DNA of 28,777 nucleotides, from the IMG/VR virus record IMGVR_UViG_3300045975_000133, positions 1 to 28,777 of that record. The stretch is one strand, 5' to 3'. Source of the DNA: a virus. Within the stretch, counting starts at the first letter, position 1, and the number at the start of each line of letters is the position of its first letter. Both the position numbers and the translations under genes were made by a program. Shown piece after piece: positions 14,171 through 21,937 of the stretch. Under the pieces are notes generated by a model, which was not told the DNA's origin, searched no databases, and was given only the letters and a program-made list of their open reading frames with translations.

Positions 14171-17134
14171 ATGCCACCAGCAACACCAACCAACACACCG
14201 CGCGGGCACCCGTTGGCGCCTAACCCGCACACCTCGATCGGCTTATTCTGGATTTACACAGATCCCAACACCGGCCGGCAATGGACCGGGGGCACCTACA
14301 AAGTAAAGCGATCGACCGGCGCCGGCACGACACCCACCACGGTGATCGCGTCTGGTCTGACAAATGCCGACTATCAGGACACCGGGTTATCGGCCAACAC
14401 AACCTATTGTTACCGGATCGTGGCCAATGACGGATCCGATTCTGGCGACTCGCCAACGGTGGAGGTGACTACCACCAGCGCAGCTGATGGCATGGTCCAT
14501 TTTCCTGACAGCACCTGGGCAAACTTACTTGGACCACAACCGGAAAAAAACACGATCCCGTTTCCCTGGTACAGCACCACGGTTGAATCGCAGGGGCTGA
14601 CACTGATCACCAAGTATCCCGTAGTTGCACCATGCAAATTGTTAGGCACCGGATCGATCAATAACGGATCTTCAGTGCTGACCGGCACCGGCACAAAATT
14701 CCGCGAACAGGTAGCGGCAAACAATCCCTATCCCCTCAACCATATTGCGATCAACGGGATCGATGCGGGCACTATTGCCAGTGTTGATTCTGACACGCTG
14801 ATCACGCTCACCTCGAGTTGGTCCAGTAGCAACCAGACCGGGGTGGTGCTTACCACGAACGTTTCCGGGGTGGGTGGAATTTACGATCCGTTGACCGATT
14901 ACGTGATCGGAAATCAGCTGATGTATTACGACTCGCCAATGGCGTTGTGGCAAGTTTACTTTCGCAGTGGGGATCCGCGTTTTTTGCGAGGAGCGATCCA
15001 GGGCAGTGAATCAGTATTTGCCGGGCTGATGTGGTTGGGTCGCAATCGCGGTTGGTACGATTTTTCAACGAGCGACAGCGCACCAGTTTTGCCACCGCGC
15101 AATTTTCAGTTTTCCGGGTGGGCGCTCCTGGGGGTGGCCGGCCACAACGGTGTTTGGGATCTCCTGGATAAATACCTGACTGATTTTTATCCGGCATGGA
15201 TCAGCAATTATCGCGGGGGCAATAACAATTTCACCTATGTGCGCGAAAAGGCATACATGATCCTTTTTACCAGCTGGTTTGTGCTGGCCGCACCGGATAG
15301 TTTTCCGCGGTCCAACGGCACCACCACCAGTTTGAATGGGTCCACCACGGTTGATGGTTCACTAGCAAGCGGCCGCAAAGGCTACTGGCGCGATCAGCTC
15401 AACCTCGATGTGCCGGGGTTTATTACTGATGATCAATTTCCCTCTGGTTTCTGGTTGGATATTGGCGGCAGCAATTCCACCGGTGATGGTGACTATCCTT
15501 ACTTCCAAACGATCGCCGGCGAATTCTGCACTGGACCAGCGCAACCATTTATCCAGGGTCTGACAGCTGATGCGCTTGGCTATTGTTGGCGCACGGCGGC
15601 GCTATCCACCGCGGCGCGCAACGCGGCGCGCCGGTGCGTGTTGCGATCGGCCGCGGCGATCGGACATATCGCCTACAACACCAACGTGATCCCCAACAAC
15701 ACCAGTTGCCGGCACCGCGCGCTCTGGTATTTCAATGAGGGCGGCAACCGGCTAAATCCGTTTGCCTTTCAGCACGGTGCCGACTCTTATGTCATGGACA
15801 ATATTCCTTATTCCAATTCGGCCAAGTTAAACCGCGAGGCCAATCCGTTGGCGTTGTCCACGTTTGGGTGGGCGTGGGAAATGGGGGGTGATCCCTGGTA
15901 CAAAAACACTCTGCTAGAAATGATGAATGCCTCATTTGCGGAGGTGGGCGAAAACGCCGGTGGCACTGGTGACGGTCTAAAGTGCCTGGCCGATAACACC
16001 GCGAATTGGAAAAGTTTTGGCCAGTGCTATCGGACCAGCGGCCGGGCTTATGGTCACTACCTGGCGAGCGCCAGTGCATTAAGTACGCCACCGGTGGTGA
16101 CGATGCCGGCCAACATAACGTTGACCGGGGGGATCAATCAGGCGCTATTGAGTGCGCTAGTCTCCTCGAGCAACACGCCGGTGGTCTATCGGTGGGTGTT
16201 AAAAGAATTCGCGCTAGTCAACAATCCGCGACACTGTGTGCAACCGGTGTTTACCGACAAAACCGCCCTAAGCACCAAACTGTGCGGGTTGGAACCAGGC
16301 ATATACAAGATCGTTTTTTATGCGGTTGACTCGCTTGGATTGCAGGGCAACGGATCAGTTTTGATCACGGTGGGTGATGGTGTTTTCCCACCAACCGGGG
16401 CGATCGGATATGGCGATCCACCGGCTGAAGAAATGAGTCAGTACTACACCACCAGTAGCACGCTAAACGGGGGGATCTATGCTTACTCAAAAGCGGGGCG
16501 CAGTCTCACGCATGCGCTAACGGCCACCAAACCAAAAGACAAAAGCGCGCCAACGATCACGCCAAGTGGATCGACCGGAAATCATATTTCCTTTTCGGTT
16601 TCGGGGTTGAGCGCCGGCGTCTGGTCCATAACAGATACGATCACCGATTCAGCGGGCGCGGTGCGCAAAGCGATTATGTATATCCGGCACACTGATGAGA
16701 CACAACCAAGCGCCGGGCATAACACGATCCCTGGGGTGTCGCAATGTGTCGATCATGTTTTACCGGATAGCTCAACCTCAACGCGCCTTTTTGTGGTGCC
16801 ACTGGATCCAGAAGGCATTTGCGGTTACACGGCTTCAGCTTCTGGCTATTTCCCAGACTTTAACGGGGGTGTCGCGGCCGGCGCTCGAGACATAGTTGGA
16901 CCACTGACGCATGCCTGGTCACAGATCAGTGGACCAACCAGCGCGGTGATTACTTATGGCGACACGATCAGACCAGACATAAGCGGGCTAACGGTGGCCG
17001 GGGTTTATGTTTTCCGTTACACCGGCACGGACCAGCAAGGTGATGTGGTCACAGCTGACGTTAGTGTGACAGTGACCGGCGAGGGTGGCGGGGGTGGTGG
17101 TGGCGTGGGTGAGTTGATCGCGGTGGCGATGTAA
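14171..17134 (+). CDS. Large tailspike-like protein: Fn3, helical alpha-toroid-like core, Ig-like repeats
   Basis: This protein has 987 residues. Residues about 15-105 form a fibronectin type III domain (SIGLFWIYTD, YKVKRSTGAG, DTGLSANTTYCYRIVANDGSDSG). About 110-240 is beta-rich. About 240-635 is a helical, aromatic-rich core with repeated helix patterns (FSGWALLGVAGHNGVWDLLDKY, YVREKAYMILFTSWFVLAA, LTADALGYCWRTAAL, ALSTFGWAWEMGGDPW), reminiscent of the (alpha/alpha) barrel of polysaccharide lyases and hydrolases. From about 640 on come two or more Ig-like segments and a poly-Gly linker near the end (GEGGGGGGGV). A glycan-degrading or glycan-binding tailspike is the likely role; the enzyme class is not established. 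The ATG at 14171 lacks a strong Shine-Dalgarno. Confidence 0.6.
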   Translation: MPPATPTNTPRGHPLAPNPHTSIGLFWIYTDPNTGRQWTGGTYKVKRSTGAGTTPTTVIASGLTNADYQDTGLSANTTYCYRIVANDGSDSGDSPTVEVTTTSAADGMVHFPDSTWANLLGPQPEKNTIPFPWYSTTVESQGLTLITKYPVVAPCKLLGTGSINNGSSVLTGTGTKFREQVAANNPYPLNHIAINGIDAGTIASVDSDTLITLTSSWSSSNQTGVVLTTNVSGVGGIYDPLTDYVIGNQLMYYDSPMALWQVYFRSGDPRFLRGAIQGSESVFAGLMWLGRNRGWYDFSTSDSAPVLPPRNFQFSGWALLGVAGHNGVWDLLDKYLTDFYPAWISNYRGGNNNFTYVREKAYMILFTSWFVLAAPDSFPRSNGTTTSLNGSTTVDGSLASGRKGYWRDQLNLDVPGFITDDQFPSGFWLDIGGSNSTGDGDYPYFQTIAGEFCTGPAQPFIQGLTADALGYCWRTAALSTAARNAARRCVLRSAAAIGHIAYNTNVIPNNTSCRHRALWYFNEGGNRLNPFAFQHGADSYVMDNIPYSNSAKLNREANPLALSTFGWAWEMGGDPWYKNTLLEMMNASFAEVGENAGGTGDGLKCLADNTANWKSFGQCYRTSGRAYGHYLASASALSTPPVVTMPANITLTGGINQALLSALVSSSNTPVVYRWVLKEFALVNNPRHCVQPVFTDKTALSTKLCGLEPGIYKIVFYAVDSLGLQGNGSVLITVGDGVFPPTGAIGYGDPPAEEMSQYYTTSSTLNGGIYAYSKAGRSLTHALTATKPKDKSAPTITPSGSTGNHISFSVSGLSAGVWSITDTITDSAGAVRKAIMYIRHTDETQPSAGHNTIPGVSQCVDHVLPDSSTSTRLFVVPLDPEGICGYTASASGYFPDFNGGVAAGARDIVGPLTHAWSQISGPTSAVITYGDTIRPDISGLTVAGVYVFRYTGTDQQGDVVTADVSVTVTGEGGGGGGGVGELIAVAM

Positions 17135-17154
17135 ACAAACGGAGGTGAACGGCA

Positions 17155-17577
17155 ATGGCTGACGATGTAACGCTACCAGGGACCGGAAACGTGGTGGCGA
17201 CTGAGGACATAGGCAGCGGGATCCAGGTGCAACTTGTGCGGCCGTTTGTGCGGTTGACGGAGGTTTTAAGCGAACATGTTGCGGCCACCACCGGCAACAG
17301 CACCAACCTCACCACGTTTGGCGCCTCAGCGGTCCAGCGAAATGCGATCGTTATGGTGATCGTTTACAACGACACCACCGTGAATGATTTTGTGCAATTG
17401 CGTGATGGCGCGGCCGGGGCGGTGCTGGCGACTATCCCGGCGCCGGCTAAAGGTGGCGCGGTGGTCCAATTCCCGTTGCCGTTGCGCACCAGCATGAATA
17501 CGGCGATCGCTTATGACATAGGCACGGGCGGCAGCACTATCTATCTAACGTTTATTGGTTTCAGAGAGAATGTTTAA
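17155..17577 (+). CDS. Phage structural protein, MADDVTLPGTG family
   Basis: ATG 17155 follows GGAGGTG by seven bases, the best ribosome site in this part of the window. The 140 residues open ADDVTLPGTGNVVATEDIGSGIQVQLVRP, a phrase shared by many phage tail-cluster proteins. They continue as an all-beta domain: NAIVMVIVYNDTTVNDFVQLRDGAAGAVLATIPAPAKGG, then AIAYDIGTGGSTIYLTFIGFRENV. The role is undetermined; high expression and location among fibre genes suggest a repeated virion component at the tail tip or a small adsorption protein. Confidence 0.65.
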   Translation: MADDVTLPGTGNVVATEDIGSGIQVQLVRPFVRLTEVLSEHVAATTGNSTNLTTFGASAVQRNAIVMVIVYNDTTVNDFVQLRDGAAGAVLATIPAPAKGGAVVQFPLPLRTSMNTAIAYDIGTGGSTIYLTFIGFRENV

Positions 17578-17583
17578 TCCTTC

Positions 17584-18285
17584 ATGCGCGTTCAGGTTTA
17601 CACAACCAGCTCAAGCACCTGGCCAACCACCTCGCCAACCGGCGCGCCGGTTTCCAGTATCAGGTTGATCGTGCGGTTGTGGGGTGGTGGCGGCGCCGGT
17701 GGTGGGGCTACCGGCAATCCGTCTGCCGGTGGTGGTGGCGCCGGTGGCCAATTCGCGGAGTCACGGATCACGATCACCGCAAACAGCACGCACACCATTG
17801 CGGTGGGCCAGGCCAGTACCGGATCAACTACCGCAACCGTAAACGGCAACGATTCAACCTGGGACAGCACGACGATCGTGGCGAAAGGTGGACCAGGCGC
17901 GGCCACTACAACCAGCACCGGCACCGGCGCAACGGGATCCACCACCGGTGGGGTTGGTGATGTGGTGCGCGCGGGTGGGTCTGGCGGCAATGCACCGGTA
18001 ACGGGCACCTCGGGCGGTGGTGGTGGTGGCGCCGGCACCACGGCCGGTGGGGGATCTGCAAGCGGTGCCACGCAAGGAACCGGAGGCGCGATCGGAGGTG
18101 GTGATGGTGCGGCCGGCCGGACCAGCGGCAACCAGGGCGGCAATGCGGGCACGGCCGCGGGTGGCGCTGGCAGTGGTGGGCGCGCCGGCACTACTTCAGA
18201 CCAGGCCGGGGGCAATGGTGCGGCCGGCCGTGGCGAGGTGCTTTGGTTGTTACAAAGTGATCTTCTGTGTCTAGGGTGCGGCTAA
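17584..18285 (+). CDS. Glycine-rich tail fibre/adhesin protein
   Basis: The 233-residue product has a short beta start (VQVYTTSSSTWPTTSPTGA, IRLIVRLWGGGGAGGGATG) and then is dominated by GGxGG motifs from residue 34 to about 225. This is the composition of phage glycine-rich fibre proteins, where poly-Gly II helices pack into receptor-binding sandwiches, as in the gp38 adhesin of phage S16. The end (GEVLWLLQSDLLCLGCG) is hydrophobic and Cys-containing, unlike the Gly-rich body, so a small frame change near the 3' end is possible. It precedes the repeat fibre by three bases and is probably co-translated. Receptor recognition is inferred from composition. Confidence 0.6.
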   Translation: MRVQVYTTSSSTWPTTSPTGAPVSSIRLIVRLWGGGGAGGGATGNPSAGGGGAGGQFAESRITITANSTHTIAVGQASTGSTTATVNGNDSTWDSTTIVAKGGPGAATTTSTGTGATGSTTGGVGDVVRAGGSGGNAPVTGTSGGGGGGAGTTAGGGSASGATQGTGGAIGGGDGAAGRTSGNQGGNAGTAAGGAGSGGRAGTTSDQAGGNGAAGRGEVLWLLQSDLLCLGCG

Positions 18286-18288
18286 AGA

Positions 18289-19827
18289 ATGTCACTGCTT
18301 TTATTATTCAACAGTGCACCGCGTGCGCTCACACTGACGGTTGATTATGGATCTTTTACGGCAACCGGCCAGGAGATCACGTTTCCAAGTGGCAAACGGT
18401 TGGATGCCGGCGCCGGCGCTTTCACCCTCACCGGATCGAGCTGCGATTTTTCTTATAGTGGCAGTGTGGCACCAACCGGTTTCTGGATCGACCAGGATCA
18501 GGTTGGCACGTTCAAGATCAAAAAACTGGTGGCGCCGGTGGTCCAACAAGCGATCATCGCACCACCAACCGCGGCGGCATATGTACTGGATGCCGGCGCC
18601 GGCGCGTTTACTCTCACCGGATCCAATACCAGCTTTTCCTACAGTGGCAGTGTGGCACCAACCGGTTTCTGGATCGACCAGGACCAGGTTGGCACGTACA
18701 AGATCAAAAAACTGGTGGCGCCGGTTTCGCAATATTCGATCCTGGCAACACCGGCACCAACGGCGCATGTACTGACTGCCGGCACCGGATCGTTTGCGCT
18801 CACCGGCGTGGCGCAAAACCTTTTGCGTGGCCGGCGCCTCACGGCACAACCAGGATCGTTTGTACTCAGCGGCCAGGCGATCACGTTTCCAAGTGGCAAA
18901 CGGTTGGTGGCCGGCACTGGATCGTTTGTGGTCAGTGGCCAGGCCACCGGCTTTTTGCGCTCGAGGGTGTTTGTCTGCAATCACGGATCGTTTGCGCTCA
19001 CCGGCGTGGCCACCAGTTTTTTGCGTGGCCGGCGCCTCACGGCACAGACCGGATCGTTTGCACTGACCGGCCAGGCGATCACGTTTCCAAGTGGCAAACG
19101 GTTGGTGGCCAGCTCGAGATCGTTTGTAGTCACTGGATCGATCGCCGGTTTCCTATCCCACCGGCAGTTGGAGGCCAGCGCGCGCGCGTTCACACTCACC
19201 GGCGTGGCCACCGGCATGCGGCGCAACCGTCTGACCGGCGCCGCGGGATTGTTTGTGTTGAGTGGCCGCACGGTGGTGTTGAGCTACGATCGATCCGCGG
19301 CTTATGAATTCCCGACACTCAACACCACTGGTTTTCTATTCACGGAGGTGGCCGGCACCTGGACCATTGCCAGCGCTGATCTAGGTGATGGTTTCTTACT
19401 CAGCAAAAATTTGGGATTGGCCGAAGGGCGCCGCAGTTGGACCATTCGGGTTGACGTGTTGCCGGGTGATTATCAGGGGGGTTTGATCGTGAATGACATA
19501 CAAGCGCCAGGATTTGTTTTGCTCGAGGCCGCGGCCGGTGGCTATGTACTCAACGAGCATGGCGGCCGGATCATCCTCGAGCGTGCGGCCACGCGCGCCG
19601 CATATCTCTGGCAATTTTTCCGCAACAGTAAAGCGCGCGGCGATCAACCATTTTGGATCGAGGTGGAGGATCCAGAAACGGGCACCCGGCAACAGTACGC
19701 GGCAAACTTTGTTGAGGATCGATTGAGTTACGAGATCTTATGCGCACAGATTTACGGCACCGGGTTGGAATTGATCGAGCGGCGTTTGCCACCTGTCACT
19801 GGCGCGCCGGCCAGGTTTAAGAGGTGA
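18289..19827 (+). CDS. Repeat tail fibre ending in a minor-tail-protein domain
   Basis: This protein has 512 residues. Residues about 20-335 consist of roughly ten 22-residue repeats of the type GSFALTGVATSFLRGRRLTA and GSFVLSGQAITFPSGKRLVA, interrupted by two copies of a longer insert (SYSGSVAPTGFWIDQDQ, KIKKLVAPV). The repeats suggest a beta-helical or beta-sheet stalk. Residues about 343-505 are a paralogue of the protein at 11235-11684 (FLFTEVAGTWTIASADLGDG, AAYLWQFFRNS, FWIEVEDPETGTRQQYAANF, YGTGLELIERR), with a 40-residue insertion (LIVNDIQAPGFVLLEAAAGG). The domain could be the dock to the tail, with the stalk in front of it. Repeat number is probably variable. Confidence 0.65.
   Translation: MSLLLLFNSAPRALTLTVDYGSFTATGQEITFPSGKRLDAGAGAFTLTGSSCDFSYSGSVAPTGFWIDQDQVGTFKIKKLVAPVVQQAIIAPPTAAAYVLDAGAGAFTLTGSNTSFSYSGSVAPTGFWIDQDQVGTYKIKKLVAPVSQYSILATPAPTAHVLTAGTGSFALTGVAQNLLRGRRLTAQPGSFVLSGQAITFPSGKRLVAGTGSFVVSGQATGFLRSRVFVCNHGSFALTGVATSFLRGRRLTAQTGSFALTGQAITFPSGKRLVASSRSFVVTGSIAGFLSHRQLEASARAFTLTGVATGMRRNRLTGAAGLFVLSGRTVVLSYDRSAAYEFPTLNTTGFLFTEVAGTWTIASADLGDGFLLSKNLGLAEGRRSWTIRVDVLPGDYQGGLIVNDIQAPGFVLLEAAAGGYVLNEHGGRIILERAATRAAYLWQFFRNSKARGDQPFWIEVEDPETGTRQQYAANFVEDRLSYEILCAQIYGTGLELIERRLPPVTGAPARFKR
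18402..18725 (+). repeat. In-frame 186-bp tandem repeat (two units, second partial)
   Basis: Unit 1 starts at 18402 and unit 2 at 18588, offset 186 bp (62 codons). The best-conserved part, 18457-18539 versus 18643-18725, differs at two of 83 bases. Because it is in frame and nearly identical, it is a recent duplication of one fibre segment. Confidence 0.85.
18787..19182 (+). repeat. In-frame 198-bp tandem repeat built from 22-codon units
   Basis: Blocks beginning at 18787 and 18985 share long identical runs, including one of 30 or more bases around AGGCGATCACGTTTCC. The offset is 198 bp, or three 22-residue repeats. A third copy of the inner element occurs near 18370. The repeats allow in-frame gain or loss of fibre length by recombination. 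Confidence 0.8.
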
Positions 19828-19834
19828 AACAAAC

Positions 19835-21937
19835 ATGACTGAAGAACTAGACGAAAAAATGTCAGAGTGGCCGTTGTCTGGTCCAGTGTTGCCAGGTGAT
19901 TACATGCCGATCTTGCGGGTGATCGGTGGGGTGCCGGTCAACATGCTGGCGCGCGCGATCGATTTTGCCGGGGGTGCCGGTGAGGCGCCGGCCACGCCGG
20001 TGTTGACTGCACCTGGCGCACTATCGGCCACCGAGATCGTTTTAGATCTTGCGGATCCGGTGGTGGGGGCGGTCTATAAGATCGAACGCAAAACTGGACC
20101 AGGCGGGGTTTATGCGGTGGTAGCAAATAACGTTGACACTTTTCCCTATTCTGATTCTGGTTTGACGCCGGCCACTGAATATTTTTACCGCATGATGGCC
20201 AGTAATGCCTGGGGTGCGTCTGAATATTCCAATGAGGTGAGCGCCAGCACCGATGTGCGGCCGGATACGATCGCCGGGCTGATGTTATGGCTCGAGGCCG
20301 GCGCGCTGGCGCTGGCGAACAATGATCCGGTGAGTGCCTGGCCGGACCAATCCACCAACGCCGCGAGTCTTTCGCAAGCAACCAGCGGCTACCAACCGCT
20401 TTTTAAAACTGCGATCTTCGCGGATAAGGCCGCGGTGTTATTTGATGGCGTTGATGATCGGATGCTAACGGCAAAGACGATCAATAATATTCTCACGCAA
20501 AGTGCCTACACCCTGATCGTGGTTTTCAAACCACTGGCGATCACCACCACGGCCGCGGTTAGTTATGCCAATCACGCGATTTTGCAGGAGGAGAGCGACG
20601 GCAACATGGGCATGACCATGCGCAGCAATTCCGGCAGATATTTGATTCAGGGTGACAATTATTCCGGCGTGGATAAGTTCACCGAACAGGAGATCATTCT
20701 GAATACGCCATACATTTTCACGCAACGGCATGGTGGTGGTAACACTTACTTGCGGGTGAATGGTGGTCCAGAAACATCCTTCGCGTTTGGTGATGCCACT
20801 TTTAATACTGCCAAAAAAATATCAGTGGGCGCCGGCAACACGGCCGCGGCCAACGGTTACCTGGGCGTGCTGATCGGCTACAACCGCAGCTTGACCAGCA
20901 CTGAATTGGATTCATTGATCGCGGCACTACGCAAAAAATATTTCTTTCTCAGCTCGCCACAACCTTTTCAATGCTTTCAACGCAGTGGCGCCACCGGCGC
21001 GATCGCGATCAGCGGGTGGAGTGACATAACCGGCGACATAGAAGCAAGCTTTAACGGTGGCGCCTATCAAACGATCGTGGCGCGCGCGGTGCCTGGTCCA
21101 TTCAGTGGGGTGTTGTCCGGGTTGACACCAGGCACCGGCACGTTGACGGTGCGCGCGAAAAGTGATCTCACAAAAACAACCACGGTGGGCAACGTTATGG
21201 TGGGTGACGTGTTTATCCTGGCCGGGCAATCTAATCCGTCTGGCCGCGGTGGCTCACTGCAAACCTACACGGCCAGCGGATCGTTGAAAGCGGCCGTTTT
21301 CAACAATGCTTACCGGTGGACCGAAATGAAAGATTGGGTGGACACCAATTTCAACCAGATCGATGTGGTGTCAAATGAAGATCCGGCCAGCTCGCCGGCG
21401 TTTGGTTCAGTCTGGCCACTGGTGGCCACGCGCTATTTGACAAACAAAGGGGTGCCGTTCGCAGTGGTGCCGGCGTGCCTGGGATCGACTTCGATCACGC
21501 AACATTTGCCGGGTGCCAATCACCAGGACCGGGCGACACTTTATGGATCGTTGGTCTATCGCGCGTTGCAGGTTGGAGGATGCAAAGCGGTTTTATGGTG
21601 GCAGGGTGAAACGGATATGGCGGCGGGCATGGCACAAGTGAATTACAGCACCCATCTAAACACGCTGGCCAATGCTTTATTTGCTGATCTGGGCGTGCCG
21701 TTAATTCCCTGCAAGTTGCAGCATATTGACTCGAGAGCAACGGAACCGCAGCAAGCGGCGATCAATAACGCGATCGGCGCGGCGTGGGGCACCGGGCATA
21801 TTCTCACCGGACCAGATCTCAGCGGGTTGGATTGCACCAATCCGGCCGTTAGCAGTGATGGGGTCCACGTGACCACCAATGGTGGGTTGACCAGTGCGGC
21901 CAATCTTTGGGGGGCAATTCTCGAGGCGCTTACATGA
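19835..21937 (+). CDS. Tail fibre with Fn3, LamG-like and SGNH/acetylesterase domains
   Basis: This protein has 700 residues and starts after GAGGTG. Residues 1-45 (LSGPVLPGDYMPILRV) look like a virion-attachment peptide. About 52-140 is a fibronectin type III domain (YKIERKTGPGG, SGLTPATEYFYRMMASNAWG). About 145-370 is a LamG/ConA-like domain (GLMLWLEAGA, FDGVDDRML, YLRVNGGPETSF, GYLGVLIGYNRSLTSTELDSL). About 450-700 is an SGNH esterase: GQSN with Ser466, Gly in PACLGSTS, the WWQGETD block (588-594), and D675-G-V-H678, the Asp-His of the triad. This is the architecture of sialate O-acetylesterase/CE6-like enzymes. It would deacetylate a surface polysaccharide during adsorption, as the G7C-type tailspike does. 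The reaction is inferred from the conserved triad. Confidence 0.8.
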   Translation: MTEELDEKMSEWPLSGPVLPGDYMPILRVIGGVPVNMLARAIDFAGGAGEAPATPVLTAPGALSATEIVLDLADPVVGAVYKIERKTGPGGVYAVVANNVDTFPYSDSGLTPATEYFYRMMASNAWGASEYSNEVSASTDVRPDTIAGLMLWLEAGALALANNDPVSAWPDQSTNAASLSQATSGYQPLFKTAIFADKAAVLFDGVDDRMLTAKTINNILTQSAYTLIVVFKPLAITTTAAVSYANHAILQEESDGNMGMTMRSNSGRYLIQGDNYSGVDKFTEQEIILNTPYIFTQRHGGGNTYLRVNGGPETSFAFGDATFNTAKKISVGAGNTAAANGYLGVLIGYNRSLTSTELDSLIAALRKKYFFLSSPQPFQCFQRSGATGAIAISGWSDITGDIEASFNGGAYQTIVARAVPGPFSGVLSGLTPGTGTLTVRAKSDLTKTTTVGNVMVGDVFILAGQSNPSGRGGSLQTYTASGSLKAAVFNNAYRWTEMKDWVDTNFNQIDVVSNEDPASSPAFGSVWPLVATRYLTNKGVPFAVVPACLGSTSITQHLPGANHQDRATLYGSLVYRALQVGGCKAVLWWQGETDMAAGMAQVNYSTHLNTLANALFADLGVPLIPCKLQHIDSRATEPQQAAINNAIGAAWGTGHILTGPDLSGLDCTNPAVSSDGVHVTTNGGLTSAANLWGAILEALT

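Noticed and set aside
17598-18215. Long minus-strand open frame, 205 codons, Pro/Ala-rich
   Set aside because: It is the mirror of the glycine-rich fibre gene: GGN codons read backwards give proline. It has no ribosome site or recognisable domain.
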